Notes: generated from the letters alone by a model not told the origin. A stretch of DNA of 64,000 nucleotides from Streptomyces lydicus (GCF_001729485.1 NZ_CP017157.1:7130001-7194000), one strand, 5' to 3'; shown: positions 44,604-54,332, counted from the stretch's first letter. Made by a program: numbers and translations.

Positions 44604-44639
44604 GTGAGGGGCTCCCGGCACCGGCCGGGGGCCCCTCAC
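44604..44639. terminator. Hairpin between accA2 and the convergent hydrolase gene
   Basis: GTGAGGGGCTCCCGG (44604-44618) pairs with 44625-44639, including one G-T wobble, with a 6-nt loop. Confidence 0.75.
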
Positions 44640-44668
44640 CCGTTGTCCCGGCAAGACCCACCGCCCGC

Positions 44669-45853
44669 CTACGAGTTGCCGACCACGTCCTCCGGGAACG
44701 TCAGCTGCTTGTCCATCCACAGCAGCGCGGCGGGCAGTTCACGCCGCCAGGTCGCGAAGTTGTGACTGCCGTGGTCAAGGACCACCGCGTCCGCCTTCAT
44801 CGGCGGCCGGACCGCAGCCAGGAATGCCTTGGCGGCCGGGTAGTTCTTCTCGCCGGTACGGCTCGTGCCCACCAGGACGTTCACCTGCGGCGCCGGCAGA
44901 TGCCGCAGACGCCACATCAGGTCGTGCTCCTGACGGCGCCGCACCCGGCCCCGGCCGTCACCGAAGAGATTCCCGGTCGTGGGGTCGCTGCTGACCTTGT
45001 AATCGGGCGACAGGGCCGCCGCCGCGCTGTACGTACGGTCGTGCCGCATGGCCAGCTGGAGGGCGCAGCTGCCGCCCGACGAGTAGCCCATGACGCCCCA
45101 GCCACCCGGATCGTGGCCGACGCGGTAGTGCGAGACGAGCGCCTGCGGCACGTCACGGGCGAAGAAGGTCTCGGCCTGCGGGCCGCCCGGCACGTCGACG
45201 CACTGGGTGTCGCGCGGCGGCGCGATCGTCGGCCGCATCATCACGATGACGGTCGGCTGCATCCGGCCGGCCCGGATCAGCCGCGCGGCGGTCTGCGGCA
45301 GCCGCAGGTGCTGGCCCAGCAGGAAACTGCCGCCCGGATAGCCGCTGAGCGCCACGATGACGGGGAAGCGCTGACGCGCGAACTGCGGCTGGAAGTACTG
45401 CGGCGGCAGATAGACGTACGCCGGGTCCACCGCCCGGGTCCGCCGGCCCACGATCCGGACCGACTCCACCCGCCCCGCCTGCTCCGGCGGGCCCTTCGGC
45501 AGCCCGTGCACCTTCTCCAGACCGTCCGGCCCGGCCGTCTGCACCAGCCCCTTCGACGGGTCGCCCGCCGGGCCCGCCGTCCCCCCGTCGCCCCACTTGC
45601 CGACGGCGGCCGGCGCGTCGTCGTACAGGCCGAGCAGCTCGTGCCAGGAGGAGTAGAACTGGAAGTTGCCGTTCACCGCCAGCCCCAGCGCCGCCACGAC
45701 GGCCAGCTGGGTACCGACGATCGACCCCAGCCGCCCCAGCAGCGCCCGCGGCCCCCGCCCGGCGAACCGCGGCCACAGCCAGAGCGTGAGCCCCACGCAG
45801 ACCACGGCGACCGCGACCATGGCGTACAACAGCGACCGGCTGGTCAGTCCCAT
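44669..45853 (-). CDS. Membrane-anchored alpha/beta hydrolase (esterase D/Ag85-like)
   Basis: 394 residues from ATG 45853. Two N-terminal membrane helices (SLLYAMVAVAVVCVGLTLWL and IVGTQLAVVAALGLAVNGNF) precede an extracytoplasmic hydrolase domain. The nucleophile motif is GYSSGG, an Asp lies in the VLVGTSR..E region and the His in LDHGSHNFATWR. YVYLPPQYF and QRFPVIVALSGYPGG are typical of the putative esterase/antigen 85 family. It could be an esterase or acyltransferase at the cell surface. Divergent from the TetR gene. Confidence 0.88.
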   Translation of the reverse strand: MGLTSRSLLYAMVAVAVVCVGLTLWLWPRFAGRGPRALLGRLGSIVGTQLAVVAALGLAVNGNFQFYSSWHELLGLYDDAPAAVGKWGDGGTAGPAGDPSKGLVQTAGPDGLEKVHGLPKGPPEQAGRVESVRIVGRRTRAVDPAYVYLPPQYFQPQFARQRFPVIVALSGYPGGSFLLGQHLRLPQTAARLIRAGRMQPTVIVMMRPTIAPPRDTQCVDVPGGPQAETFFARDVPQALVSHYRVGHDPGGWGVMGYSSGGSCALQLAMRHDRTYSAAAALSPDYKVSSDPTTGNLFGDGRGRVRRRQEHDLMWRLRHLPAPQVNVLVGTSRTGEKNYPAAKAFLAAVRPPMKADAVVLDHGSHNFATWRRELPAALLWMDKQLTFPEDVVGNS

Positions 45854-46202
45854 GACGTTTCCCCAGATGTCCCGCGCCGCGCACCGCTCCCCCGGCGGCC
45901 CGCCACGGCGTCCTTCCAGGTCCCCGGAAGCGCCCGGAAGACCTCTTTGCGCCAGGTTTGATGCCACTTGGAGGCGCCGCGTTGCGGCCCGCCGGAGGTG
46001 TTCGGCCACGCGACCACGGAGGTATTCCGGGACTTCACACCGGATCCGCCCGCCGTCCACCGGACGCGGCGGCAGCCCCGCACACCGGCAATCCGAGGCA
46101 CCCTCCGGTAAGCCCGGGGTTCCGCGCCGGGACGGGCGCCCACGGCGCAATGGCATCCTGGAGCCACCGGGCCGCAACCGGCCCGGCCGAGGGAGGACGG
46201 CG
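45854..46202. other. Intergenic region between divergent hydrolase and TetR genes
   Basis: 349 bp with no convincing ORF. It should hold the promoters of both genes. I see no clear palindrome of TetR-operator type and no strong -10/-35 pair. Confidence 0.45.
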
Positions 46203-46841
46203 ATGGCGACCGAGACGGCAGGACGGCGGCACACGGCGCGGAGCCCGGAGGCGACCGCAGCGACGCGGGAACAGGACGTCCGCCCGATGCGGGCCGACGC
46301 CCGCCGCAACTACGAGCGGCTGCTGACCGAGGCCCGCACGGCCTTCACCGAACACGGCACGGACACCTCACTGGAGGACATCGCACGCCGCGCCGGCGTC
46401 GGCATCGGCACCCTCTACCGGCACTTCCCCAACCGCACCGCCCTGATGGGCGCGGTCTTCCAGGGCGAGGTCGACGCCCTGCTCGGCTACGCCAAGGAAC
46501 TCGCCGACGCCCCGCAGCCGTGCTCCGCCCTCGTCGACTGGCTCCGCGCGATCATCACCCACGCCAGCACCTACCGCGGCCTCTCCCGCGCGCTGATGAC
46601 CGCGTCGGCGGACGAGACCTCGGGGATGGCGCGGTGCAGCGTACCGATGCGGGAGGCCGGCAGCGCCCTCCTCGCCCGCGCCCAGCAGGCCGGCGCGGTA
46701 CGCCCCGACGTGAACATCACCGACCTGATGCAGCTGACCAACGGCATCGCGCTGGCCGTCGAGGAGTCCCCGGACGATCCGGGGCTCGCCGACCGGCTGC
46801 TGACACTCACCCTGAGCGGGCTGAAGGCGGGCACCCGGTGA
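46203..46841 (+). CDS. TetR-family transcriptional regulator
   Basis: 212 residues. After a 28-residue disordered start, the TetR DNA-binding domain reads RRNYERLLTEARTAFTEHGT, then DTSLEDIARRAGVGIGTLYRHFPNR. The C-terminal helical ligand domain (residues ~90-205) includes LVDWLRAIITHASTYRGLSRA, a form common in Streptomyces SbtR-like regulators. It probably controls itself and the divergent hydrolase gene; the ligand is unknown. Confidence 0.92.
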   Translation: MATETAGRRHTARSPEATAATREQDVRPMRADARRNYERLLTEARTAFTEHGTDTSLEDIARRAGVGIGTLYRHFPNRTALMGAVFQGEVDALLGYAKELADAPQPCSALVDWLRAIITHASTYRGLSRALMTASADETSGMARCSVPMREAGSALLARAQQAGAVRPDVNITDLMQLTNGIALAVEESPDDPGLADRLLTLTLSGLKAGTR

Positions 46842-46936
46842 GGCGGAACCGTTCCGCACCCACCCGCCGCTGACACCACCGGACGCACCACGGGAAGGCC
46901 CCGCACGCCGTCCGGCGCCGCCTCCGCCCGCCGCGC

Positions 46937-47920
46937 TCAGCGCCGCCGCGGAGCCAGGTCGGCGACCCGGCCGCCCGGCGCCTCACTCAGCGGCGAGGCC
47001 GGCCGCAGCTGGGGCGCCCCGCCCCCGCCGCCCGGCGCGTGATTGCGCCGCTGGCCCGGCAGCGGGACGTCCCGCCGCGGCCCTCTGCGCTCACCGGCAC
47101 CGTCCAGCCCCTGCTGGCCCGCCCCGTGGCCGGCGCCCGCGCCGCCCGCGACGGCGATCTGCACACCCTGATCGGCCAGCGCCTGGAGTTCGGTCGCGGC
47201 CCGGTCGTCGTGCCCCGGCGGCTCGTCCGTGACCAGACGGGTGATCACATCCGTCGGCACGGTCTGGAACATCGTGTCGGACCCGAGCTTGGTGTGATCG
47301 GCGAGCACCACCACCTCCCCCGCCGCCTGGACGAGCGCCCGGTCGACGCTGGCGGAGAGCATGTTGGAGGTGGACAGCCCGCGCTCGGCGGTCAGCCCGC
47401 TGCCCGACAGGAACGCGCGGGACACCCGCAGCCCCTGGAGGGACTGCTCGGCACCGCTGCCGACCAGCGCGTAGTTGGAGCCGCGCAGGGTGCCGCCGGT
47501 CATCACGACCTCGACGCGGTTGGCATGGGCCAACGCCTGGGCGACCAGCAGGGAGTTGGTGACGACGGTCAGACCGGGGACGCGGGCGAGCCGACGGGCC
47601 AGCTCCTGGGTGGTCGTTCCCGCGCCGACGACGATGGCCTCGCCCTCTTCGACGAAGCCCGCCGCGAGATCGGCGATGGCCGTCTTCTCCGCGGTCGCTA
47701 GATGGGATTTCTGCGGGAACCCGGATTCCCGGGTGAAGCCTCCCGGCAGGACCGCACCGCCGTGCCGGCGGTCGAGCAGTCCTTCTGCCTCCAGCGCCCG
47801 CACGTCCCGCCGTACGGTTACTTCGGAGGTCTGGACGACGCGGGCGAGCTCCCGGAGCGATACCGCCCCGTTGGCGCGCACCATTTCAAGGATCAATTGG
47901 CGACGTTCTGCAGCGAACAC
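46937..47920 (-). CDS. DeoR/GlpR-family transcriptional regulator
   Basis: 327 residues, GTG start at 47920. HTH: RRQLILEMVRANGAVSLREL, then TSEVTVRRDVRALEAEGLLDRRHGGAV, the classical DeoR signature. The sensor domain has GAGTTTQELARRL and TNSLLVAQALAH for a phosphosugar. An ~80-residue Gly/Pro/Arg-rich tail is not part of the family core. It may respond to a sugar phosphate from the nucleoside catabolism genes downstream. TACTGT lies 7 nt before the GTG without a Shine-Dalgarno. Confidence 0.92.
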   Translation of the reverse strand: MFAAERRQLILEMVRANGAVSLRELARVVQTSEVTVRRDVRALEAEGLLDRRHGGAVLPGGFTRESGFPQKSHLATAEKTAIADLAAGFVEEGEAIVVGAGTTTQELARRLARVPGLTVVTNSLLVAQALAHANRVEVVMTGGTLRGSNYALVGSGAEQSLQGLRVSRAFLSGSGLTAERGLSTSNMLSASVDRALVQAAGEVVVLADHTKLGSDTMFQTVPTDVITRLVTDEPPGHDDRAATELQALADQGVQIAVAGGAGAGHGAGQQGLDGAGERRGPRRDVPLPGQRRNHAPGGGGGAPQLRPASPLSEAPGGRVADLAPRRR

Positions 47921-48249
47921 GAAACTGACAGTAACGCCAACGACCGTCTGTTTTCAGCAGGTTGCACCAATTAACGGAAGTTGTTCACACAGCACAGCGT
48001 GACGTGCTATGCGAGACGCATATGACGTTCGTCCGTCGAACTCCCGGCCGGAACGGGCCGCTTGCTGCCTGGTCAGCCCCCTGCCGCCCGATACGACGAC
48101 CGGACCGCGGCGCACCGCGGTCCACCGGTCCGTGCAGGGACGTTTCATCCCAAGTGCTCACCGGGGGCACAAAGTTTTCAATCGGCTCCGGCCGGCCACC
48201 GCGACGCCCGTCACCCGGTCGCCGCAGCGGCTGCCTCCCCGCCCCCCCG
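47921..48249. other. Intergenic region upstream of deoR-type gene, with hairpin
   Basis: 329 bp without a supported gene. GGACCGCGG (48102-48110) pairs with CCGCGGTCC (48115-48123) over a 4-nt loop. AGCAC/GTGCT (47992-48009) flank an 8-nt spacer nearer the deoR start and might be an operator. The A/T-rich stretch 47925-48000 is the likely promoter zone. Confidence 0.5.
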
Positions 48250-49695
48250 CTACTCGCCGGCGCCCTTGCGCGTGTGCAGCTGGCGGGCGACCTCGGCGAG
48301 CGAGCCGGACAGCGACGGGTAGACCGTGAAGGCACTGGCGATCTGCTCGACGGTCAGATTGTTGTCGACCGCGAGCGAGATGGGATGGATCAGCTCACTG
48401 GCGCGCGGGGAAACGACCACACCGCCGACCACGATGCCCGTACCGGGCCGGCAGAACAGCTTCACGAAACCGTCGCGGATGCCCTGCATCTTGGCGCGCG
48501 GGTTGCGCAGCAGCGGAAGCTTCACCACCCGCGCGTCGATCTTGCCGCCGTCGACGTCGGCCTGCGAGTAACCGACGGTGGCGATCTCCGGGTCGGTGAA
48601 GACGTTCGCGGAGACCGTCTTGAGGTTCAGCGGGGTGACCGCGTCACCGAGGAAGTGATACATCGCGATCCGGCCCTGCATCGCGGCGACGGACGCCAGC
48701 GCGAAGACACCCGTGCAGTCACCGGCCGCGTACACGCCCGGGGCGGACGTGCGCGAGACCTTGTCCGTCCAGATGTGACCGGAGTCCTTCAGCTTGACCC
48801 CGGCACCCTCCAGGCCGATGCCCTCGGTGTTCGGGATCGAGCCGACCGCCATCAGACAGTGCGTACCGGAGATCGTCCGCCCGTCGGCCAGCGTCACCTC
48901 CACCCGGTCGCCGACCCGCTTGGCCGACTGGGCCCGCGAACGCGCCATGACGTTCATGCCGCGACGCCGGAAGACGTCCTCCAGCACGGCGGCGGCATCC
49001 GGGTCCTCGCCCGGCAGCACCCGGTCCCGGGAGGAGACCAGCGTGACGCGCGAGCCGAGCGCCTGATAGGCACCGGCGAACTCGGCACCGGTGACACCGG
49101 AGCCCACCACGATGAGCTCCTCGGGCAGCTCGTCGAGGTCGTAGACCTGCGTCCAGTTCAGGATCCGCTCGCCGTCGGGGAGGGCGTCGGGGATCTCGCG
49201 GGGGTGCGCGCCGGTGGCGATCAGCACCGCGTCCGCGATCAGCCCCTCGGTCGTACCGTCCGCCGCGGTCACCGTCACCTTGCGCGAACCGTCCGGCGCC
49301 TGACCCGGCTCCAGCCGCCCGCGCCCGCGCATCACCCGGCCGCCGGCGCGGGTCACGGAAGCGGTGATGTCATGCGACTGGGCGAGCGCGAGGCGCTTGA
49401 CCCGCCGGTTGACCTTCCCCAGGTCCACCCCGACGACGCGGGCCGGCCGCTCGTTGTACGGGGTGTCGTCCTCGACGATGATGCCGAGCTCTTCGTACGA
49501 CGAATCGAAGGTGGTCATCACCTCGGCCGTGGCGATGAGGGTCTTCGACGGGACGCAGTCGGTGAGCACCGACGCCCCGCCCAGACCGTCGCAGTCGACG
49601 ACGGTCACCTCCGCGCCGAGAGAGGCCGCCACCAGGGCCGCTTCGTATCCGCCGGGTCCGCCACCGATGATCACGATCCGAGTCACGTACTCCAT
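48250..49695 (-). CDS. NAD(P)H-quinone dehydrogenase, flavoprotein disulfide reductase family (LpdA type)
   Basis: 481 residues from ATG 49695. FAD-binding VIIGGGPGGYEAALVAASLG, NAD-binding VVGSGVTGAEFAGAYQALGS, second FAD motif GVYAAGDCTG, and the C-terminal dimer domain. The redox motif is GGASVLTDCVPSK: the first of the two active-site cysteines of true lipoamide dehydrogenases is replaced by serine, so disulfide exchange is impossible. The same form occurs in M. tuberculosis LpdA (Rv3303c), which reduces quinones. Confidence 0.9.
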   Translation of the reverse strand: MEYVTRIVIIGGGPGGYEAALVAASLGAEVTVVDCDGLGGASVLTDCVPSKTLIATAEVMTTFDSSYEELGIIVEDDTPYNERPARVVGVDLGKVNRRVKRLALAQSHDITASVTRAGGRVMRGRGRLEPGQAPDGSRKVTVTAADGTTEGLIADAVLIATGAHPREIPDALPDGERILNWTQVYDLDELPEELIVVGSGVTGAEFAGAYQALGSRVTLVSSRDRVLPGEDPDAAAVLEDVFRRRGMNVMARSRAQSAKRVGDRVEVTLADGRTISGTHCLMAVGSIPNTEGIGLEGAGVKLKDSGHIWTDKVSRTSAPGVYAAGDCTGVFALASVAAMQGRIAMYHFLGDAVTPLNLKTVSANVFTDPEIATVGYSQADVDGGKIDARVVKLPLLRNPRAKMQGIRDGFVKLFCRPGTGIVVGGVVVSPRASELIHPISLAVDNNLTVEQIASAFTVYPSLSGSLAEVARQLHTRKGAGE

Positions 49696-50083
49696 TGTCC
49701 CGCACGCCCGTACGTGCCTCTCGCCCGGGGGCGGGGAGGACGGCCGGGGGCGGGGCGGATGGGCGGGGGAGGCGTGGGGGGCGGTGCGGGGACGGGGTTG
49801 GGTGTTGTGGGGGGCCGGGGTGGGGCGGGGGTGGCGTTGGGGTGCCGGAGGGAGTGGGGCGGTGGATGGCACGGGGGTGGCGTAGAGGCGGTGCAGGGTC
49901 GGCGGGGGCATTGGGGTGCCTGGGGGGGGCGTGGAGGTGGCGTGGGGGTGCCGGGGACGGTGTCGAGGCGGTGCGGGGCCGACCCGGGGCTCCTTGCGCC
50001 GACCGGGCACGCTCCGCCCTGCCCCGTCGCCCGAAACTCCGGTACCACGAGCCCGACGGGCAACCTCCCGTACCCTCGGAACC
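49696..50083. other. G-run-rich divergent intergenic region
   Basis: 388 bp between the flavoprotein gene and the gamma-glutamylcyclotransferase gene. From about 49730 to 49985 the plus strand is almost entirely G with short T/C/A breaks (repeated ggggtgg, ggcgtggggg and similar), while C is scarce. Many runs of three or more G are spaced by 1-6 bases, the pattern of G-quadruplexes. No gene is supported. TACCCT at 50071-50076 is the probable -10 of the next gene. Confidence 0.6.
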
Positions 50084-50521
50084 ATGTCGCTCTACGCCGC
50101 GTACGCCGGCAACCTCGACGCGCGGCTGATGTCCCGCCGCGCACCGCACTCGCCGCTGCGCGGCACCGGCTGGCTCAACGGCTGGCGGCTCACCTTCGGC
50201 GGCGAGCAGATGGGCTGGGAGGGCGCGCTGGCGACGGTCGTCGAGGACCCGGACTCCCAGCTCTTCGTCGCGCTCTACGACATCGCCCCCATGGACGAGG
50301 AGTCCATGGACCGCTGGGAGGGCGTCGGCATGGACATCTACCGCCGGATGCGGGTACGGGTCCACACCCTCGAAGGCGACGAGACCGCCTGGATCTACGT
50401 CCTCAACGGCTACGAGGGCGGCCTCCCCTCCGCCCGCTACCTGGGCGAAATCGCCGACGCCGCCGAATCGGCCGGCGCCCCCCACGACTACGTCATGGAA
50501 CTCCGCAAACGCCCCTGCTGA
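50084..50521 (+). CDS. Gamma-glutamylcyclotransferase-family protein
   Basis: 145 residues, ATG 50084, leaderless layout (TACCCT seven bases before). Starts SLYAAYAGNLDARLMSRRAP, close to the GGCT signature Y-x-Y-G-S-N-x; the conserved acidic catalytic position may be the Glu in MDEESMDRWEGVGMD. GGCT-fold enzymes release 5-oxoproline from gamma-glutamyl peptides or amines; the exact substrate here is unknown. Confidence 0.88.
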   Translation: MSLYAAYAGNLDARLMSRRAPHSPLRGTGWLNGWRLTFGGEQMGWEGALATVVEDPDSQLFVALYDIAPMDEESMDRWEGVGMDIYRRMRVRVHTLEGDETAWIYVLNGYEGGLPSARYLGEIADAAESAGAPHDYVMELRKRPC

Positions 50522-51082
50522 CACCGCCCACAGGCAGCGACCTCGGCTGGGGCTGAGGCTGGAGCTGAGGCTGGGACCGGGGTGACGGCAGCGACCTCGG
50601 CCGAGGGCTGGGGGCGACCTTCGGGCGGCAAGCGCGGGTCGTGCGCCTCCTCTCCTCATCCGGGAGCGAGCGAGGCGTACTGATGTACAGCGGTACGGGA
50701 GCACGCCGGGGCGCGGCCGGCGGAGACTTAGGGATGTACGCGGCCGGAGCCTGAGGGATGTGTCAGGGCTCACCCGAGCGCGCGGAGGCGCGCATACGCC
50801 GGAGACGCGCATCACGCCGGGAGCACGAGCCGAGGACCGCCCGGGACCCCGGATCGCCTCGCTCTTACCAGGCCAAGACACTCCCCCTCAGGGCCGGAGC
50901 ACATCCCCAGGCCCCGAAGATCATCCCCTTCGAGGGCCGAAATCCATCCCCCTCGAAGTCCACCTCGGGCCCATGTCGAGGGCTTCCTGAAGCCCATTTG
51001 GCGGAAGCCACAAGACAACGATTCCAGGACCGTGAGCAGCGACATCTACGCGCGTAGGGGAATACCGGCTACCCTCGTCCGC
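50522..51082. other. 561-bp intergenic region, no gene supported
   Basis: The beginning is made of degenerate gaggctgg-type repeats (50540-50620), and agggatgt recurs at about 50730 and 50752. Short ORFs here lack ribosome binding sites and protein-like composition. The TACCCT hexamer at 51070-51075 is the likely -10 of the phosphorylase gene. Confidence 0.5.
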
Positions 51083-51904
51083 GTGAACGCATCTGTTACC
51101 CCGGACATCGCGCGCGACCCGCAGGGCGCCGCCGACGCCGCCGCCGCCCGCCTGCGCGAGCTGACCGGCGCCGAGACCCACGACGTCGCCCTGGTGATGG
51201 GCTCCGGCTGGGCGCCGGCCGCCGAGGCCCTGGGCGCGCCCGAGCACGAGTTCCCCGTCACCGAGCTGCCCGGCTTCCCCGCCCCGGCGGTCGCCGGACA
51301 CGGCGGCAAGATCCGCTCCTACCAGATCGGCGACAAGCGAGCGCTGGTCTTCCTGGGCCGGACCCACTACTACGAGGGCCGCGGTGTCGCCGCCGTCGCC
51401 CACGGCGTCCGTACCGCCGCCGCGGCCGGCTGCAAGACCATCGTGCTCACCAACGGGTGCGGCGGTCTGCGCGAGGGCATGCGCCCCGGCCAGCCGGTCC
51501 TGATCAGCGACCACCTCAACCTCACCGCCACCTCCCCCATCGTCGGCGCGAACTTCGTCGACCTGACCGACCTGTACTCGCCGCGGCTGCGCGCGCTGTG
51601 CAAGGAGGTCGACCCGAGCCTGGAGGAGGGCGTCTACGCGCAGTTCCCCGGCCCGCACTACGAGACCCCGGCCGAGATCCGCATGATCCGCACGCTGGGC
51701 GCCGACCTGGTCGGCATGTCCACCGTCCTGGAGGCCATCGCGGCACGCGAGGCCGGCGCCGAGGTGCTGGGCCTGTCGCTGGTGACGAACCTCGCCGCCG
51801 GTATGACGGGCGAGCCGCTCAACCACGAAGAGGTCCTCCAGGCCGGCCGCGACTCCGCGACCCGGATGGGCGCACTGCTCGGCCAGGTCCTCAACAAGAT
51901 CTAG
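51083..51904 (+). CDS. Purine nucleoside phosphorylase
   Basis: 273 residues from GTG 51083; TACCCT seven bases upstream and no Shine-Dalgarno mark a leaderless start, so the longer frame from 51032 is not used. Trimeric PNP family: [14 protein letters not shown] phosphate loop, [20 protein letters not shown], and the purine-site [25 protein letters not shown]. It splits purine (deoxy)nucleosides into base and (deoxy)ribose-1-phosphate, which the mutase encoded next converts to the 5-phosphate. Confidence 0.94.
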   Translation: MNASVTPDIARDPQGAADAAAARLRELTGAETHDVALVMGSGWAPAAEALGAPEHEFPVTELPGFPAPAVAGHGGKIRSYQIGDKRALVFLGRTHYYEGRGVAAVAHGVRTAAAAGCKTIVLTNGCGGLREGMRPGQPVLISDHLNLTATSPIVGANFVDLTDLYSPRLRALCKEVDPSLEEGVYAQFPGPHYETPAEIRMIRTLGADLVGMSTVLEAIAAREAGAEVLGLSLVTNLAAGMTGEPLNHEEVLQAGRDSATRMGALLGQVLNKI

Positions 51905-52582
51905 CCGCCTTGTCGGCCGGGCGGGCTTGGGGCAACCACCCAGCCCGGCCAGCGGGCCCGAAGCCGCACGCCGCACGCCGCACTGGCCATTCGCCGGCTC
52001 TGGCTATTGGTCAGCTCCGGCTGCTGGTCGGTTCTGGCTGCTAGTCGACTCTGGCTATTGGCCGGCTCGGGCCGTCGGACAGTTGCGGCTACGGGACGAC
52101 TCCGGCTGAGGGTCGCTCCCGACTAGCGGTCGACTTCGACTGGGCGCCTGCCGTTCGTTCGTCGCCCATCATTCATCGTCGTTCGTCGCCCATCGTCCCT
52201 CGTCGTTCCTCGTCGCTCGCCCTCGCTCGTCTGCCGGGCCTTGGGCGCCGCCGCCTCCTCCCTTTCACTACGGCAACGATTACGGAACGTAGTTTAGTTC
52301 CGGAGATGGTTACATTCTGTGACGGCTCGGGGGGTGGGGTCAAGGCCGCGCGGGCGCAGGGCCGGGCGGGTGGCTGGTTGGCGTCGTTCGTCCCGCGCGC
52401 GGGGTAAGGGGTACGAGCCGGGCGCGCACGGCTCGGCGTACGCCCCGCAGTCCCGGGCGCACGCCGTGCTGAGCGGCGGACGTCCGGCAGCCCCAAGGCC
52501 CGCCCCGCATGTCGCCTCGTCACGCACCCAGCACCCACAGGCACATGTCACCTCATCACGCACCCACAGGCAGGAGCATCAC
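51905..52582. repeat. 678-bp intergenic region with degenerate short repeats
   Basis: 51990-52130 holds several imperfect copies of a ~20-nt unit around ggctattggtcagctccgg / ggctgctggtcggttctgg. 52150-52240 is built from cgtcgttcgtcgcccatc-like units. Next comes an A/T-richer promoter-like patch (52262-52320) with CGGAAC-8 nt-GTTCCG (52283-52302), an operator candidate. Then a ~22-bp near-repeat (catgtcrcctcrtcacgcac, from 52508 and 52544) lies before the mutase ribosome binding site. No gene seen. Confidence 0.55.
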
Positions 52583-54286
52583 GTGGCTACCGATCCCGCG
52601 GAGCTGATCAACCGGGCCAAGGCATGGCTGGCCGAGGACCCCGACCCGGAGACCCGGGACGAGCTGGCCAAGCTCATCGACGGCGCCGGCGACGCCGACA
52701 TCACGGCCGAGCTGGCCGCCCGGTTCGCCGGCACCCTCCAGTTCGGCACCGCCGGGCTGCGCGGGGAACTGGGCGCGGGCCCGATGCGGATGAACCGCGC
52801 GGTGGTCATCCGGGCCGCGGCCGGCCTCGCCGCGTACCTGAAGGCGAAGGGCGAGGGCTCCGGGCTGGTCGTCATCGGGTACGACGCGCGCCACAAGAGC
52901 GCCGACTTCGCGCGGGACACGGCGGCCGTGATGGTCGGCGCGGGCCTGCGTGCCGCGCTGCTGCCGCGCCCGCTGCCCACCCCCGTGCTGGCGTTCGCCA
53001 TCCGGCACCTCGGCGCGGTGGCCGGCGTCGAGGTCACCGCCAGCCACAACCCGCCGCGGGACAACGGCTACAAGGTCTATCTGGGCGACGGCTCGCAGAT
53101 CGTGCCGCCCGCGGACGGTGAGATCGCCGCCGAGATCGCCGCGGTGCGCTCGCTGACGGACGTACCGCGCCCCGAGTCCGGCTGGGAGGTCCTCGACGAC
53201 GCGGTGACCGCCGCCTATCTGGCGCGCACCGACGCCGTGCTGACCCCCGGGTCGCCCCGTGACATCGGCGTCGTCTACACGCCGATGCACGGCGTCGGCC
53301 GGGACGTCCTCCTCGCCGCGTTCGACCGGGCGGGCTTCCCGGCCCCCACGGTCGTCCAGGAGCAGGCCGAGCCGGACCCGGACTTCCCGACGGTCGCATT
53401 CCCCAACCCGGAGGAGCCGGGCGCGATGGACCTCGCGTTCGCGACCGCCCGGGCGAGGGCCGCGGCGGGCGGGCCTGACGTGGACATCGTGATCGCCAAC
53501 GACCCCGACGCGGACCGTTGCGCGGTCGCCGTCCCGGCCCCCGGTACGCCGGACGGCTGGCGGATGCTGCGCGGCGACGAGGTGGGCGCGCTGCTCGCCG
53601 CCCACCTGGTCAGCAAGCGGGCGTCCGGCACCTTCGCCACGACGATCGTCTCCTCCCAGTTGATGTCCCGTATCGCCGCCGCCGCGTCGCTCCCCTACGA
53701 GGAGACGCTGACCGGCTTCAAGTGGCTGGCCCGGGTGGACGGCCTGCGGTACGCGTACGAGGAGGCGCTGGGCTACTGCGTCGACCCGGAGGGCGTACGC
53801 GACAAGGACGGCATCACCGCGGCCCTGCTGGTGACCGAGCTGGCCGCGGAGCTCAAGCGGGACGGGCGTTCGCTCAGCGATCTGCTGGACGACCTCGCGG
53901 TGGAGTTCGGGCTGCACGCCACCGACCAGCTGTCGGTCCGTGTGGAGGACCTGTCGCTGATCGCCACGGCGATGCGCCGGCTGCGCGAGCAGCCGCCGAC
54001 CGTGTTGGCCGGGCTGTCCGTGACCCGTGCCGACGACCTGACGAAGGGCACCGAGACGCTGCCGCCGACCGACGGTCTGCGGTACTACCTCGCCGGTTCC
54101 CCGGACGCGGGCATCGAGTCCGCGCGGGTCGTGGTGCGTCCCAGTGGCACCGAGCCGAAGCTGAAGTGCTATCTGGAGGTCGTGGTCCCAGTGGCGACGG
54201 CGCAGGCACTGCCGGAGGCCCGGGAGAAGGCGACCGCGACGCTGGCCGCGATCAAGGCGGACGTGGCCGCGGCGGCCGGCATCTGA
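52583..54286 (+). CDS. Alpha-D-phosphohexomutase family enzyme (phosphomannomutase-like or phosphopentomutase)
   Basis: 567 residues from GTG 52583 with AGGAG 6 nt upstream. Motifs: FGTAGLRGELGAGPMRMNR, phosphoserine loop TASHNPPRDNGYKVY (Ser154), metal loop NDPDADRCAV, sugar loop GYCVDPEGV, and phosphate loop RPSGTEPKLKCY. The GTAGLRG variant and ~570 length are those of the PGM2/phosphopentomutase branch rather than classical ManB (~450). Lying between pnp and deoC it probably converts (deoxy)ribose-1-phosphate to the 5-phosphate. Confidence 0.92.
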   Translation: MATDPAELINRAKAWLAEDPDPETRDELAKLIDGAGDADITAELAARFAGTLQFGTAGLRGELGAGPMRMNRAVVIRAAAGLAAYLKAKGEGSGLVVIGYDARHKSADFARDTAAVMVGAGLRAALLPRPLPTPVLAFAIRHLGAVAGVEVTASHNPPRDNGYKVYLGDGSQIVPPADGEIAAEIAAVRSLTDVPRPESGWEVLDDAVTAAYLARTDAVLTPGSPRDIGVVYTPMHGVGRDVLLAAFDRAGFPAPTVVQEQAEPDPDFPTVAFPNPEEPGAMDLAFATARARAAAGGPDVDIVIANDPDADRCAVAVPAPGTPDGWRMLRGDEVGALLAAHLVSKRASGTFATTIVSSQLMSRIAAAASLPYEETLTGFKWLARVDGLRYAYEEALGYCVDPEGVRDKDGITAALLVTELAAELKRDGRSLSDLLDDLAVEFGLHATDQLSVRVEDLSLIATAMRRLREQPPTVLAGLSVTRADDLTKGTETLPPTDGLRYYLAGSPDAGIESARVVVRPSGTEPKLKCYLEVVVPVATAQALPEAREKATATLAAIKADVAAAAGI

Positions 54287-54332
54287 CGAGCGAGGGGCGC
54301 ACCGGGCCGTGAGGATCGATCGATCGATCGGT

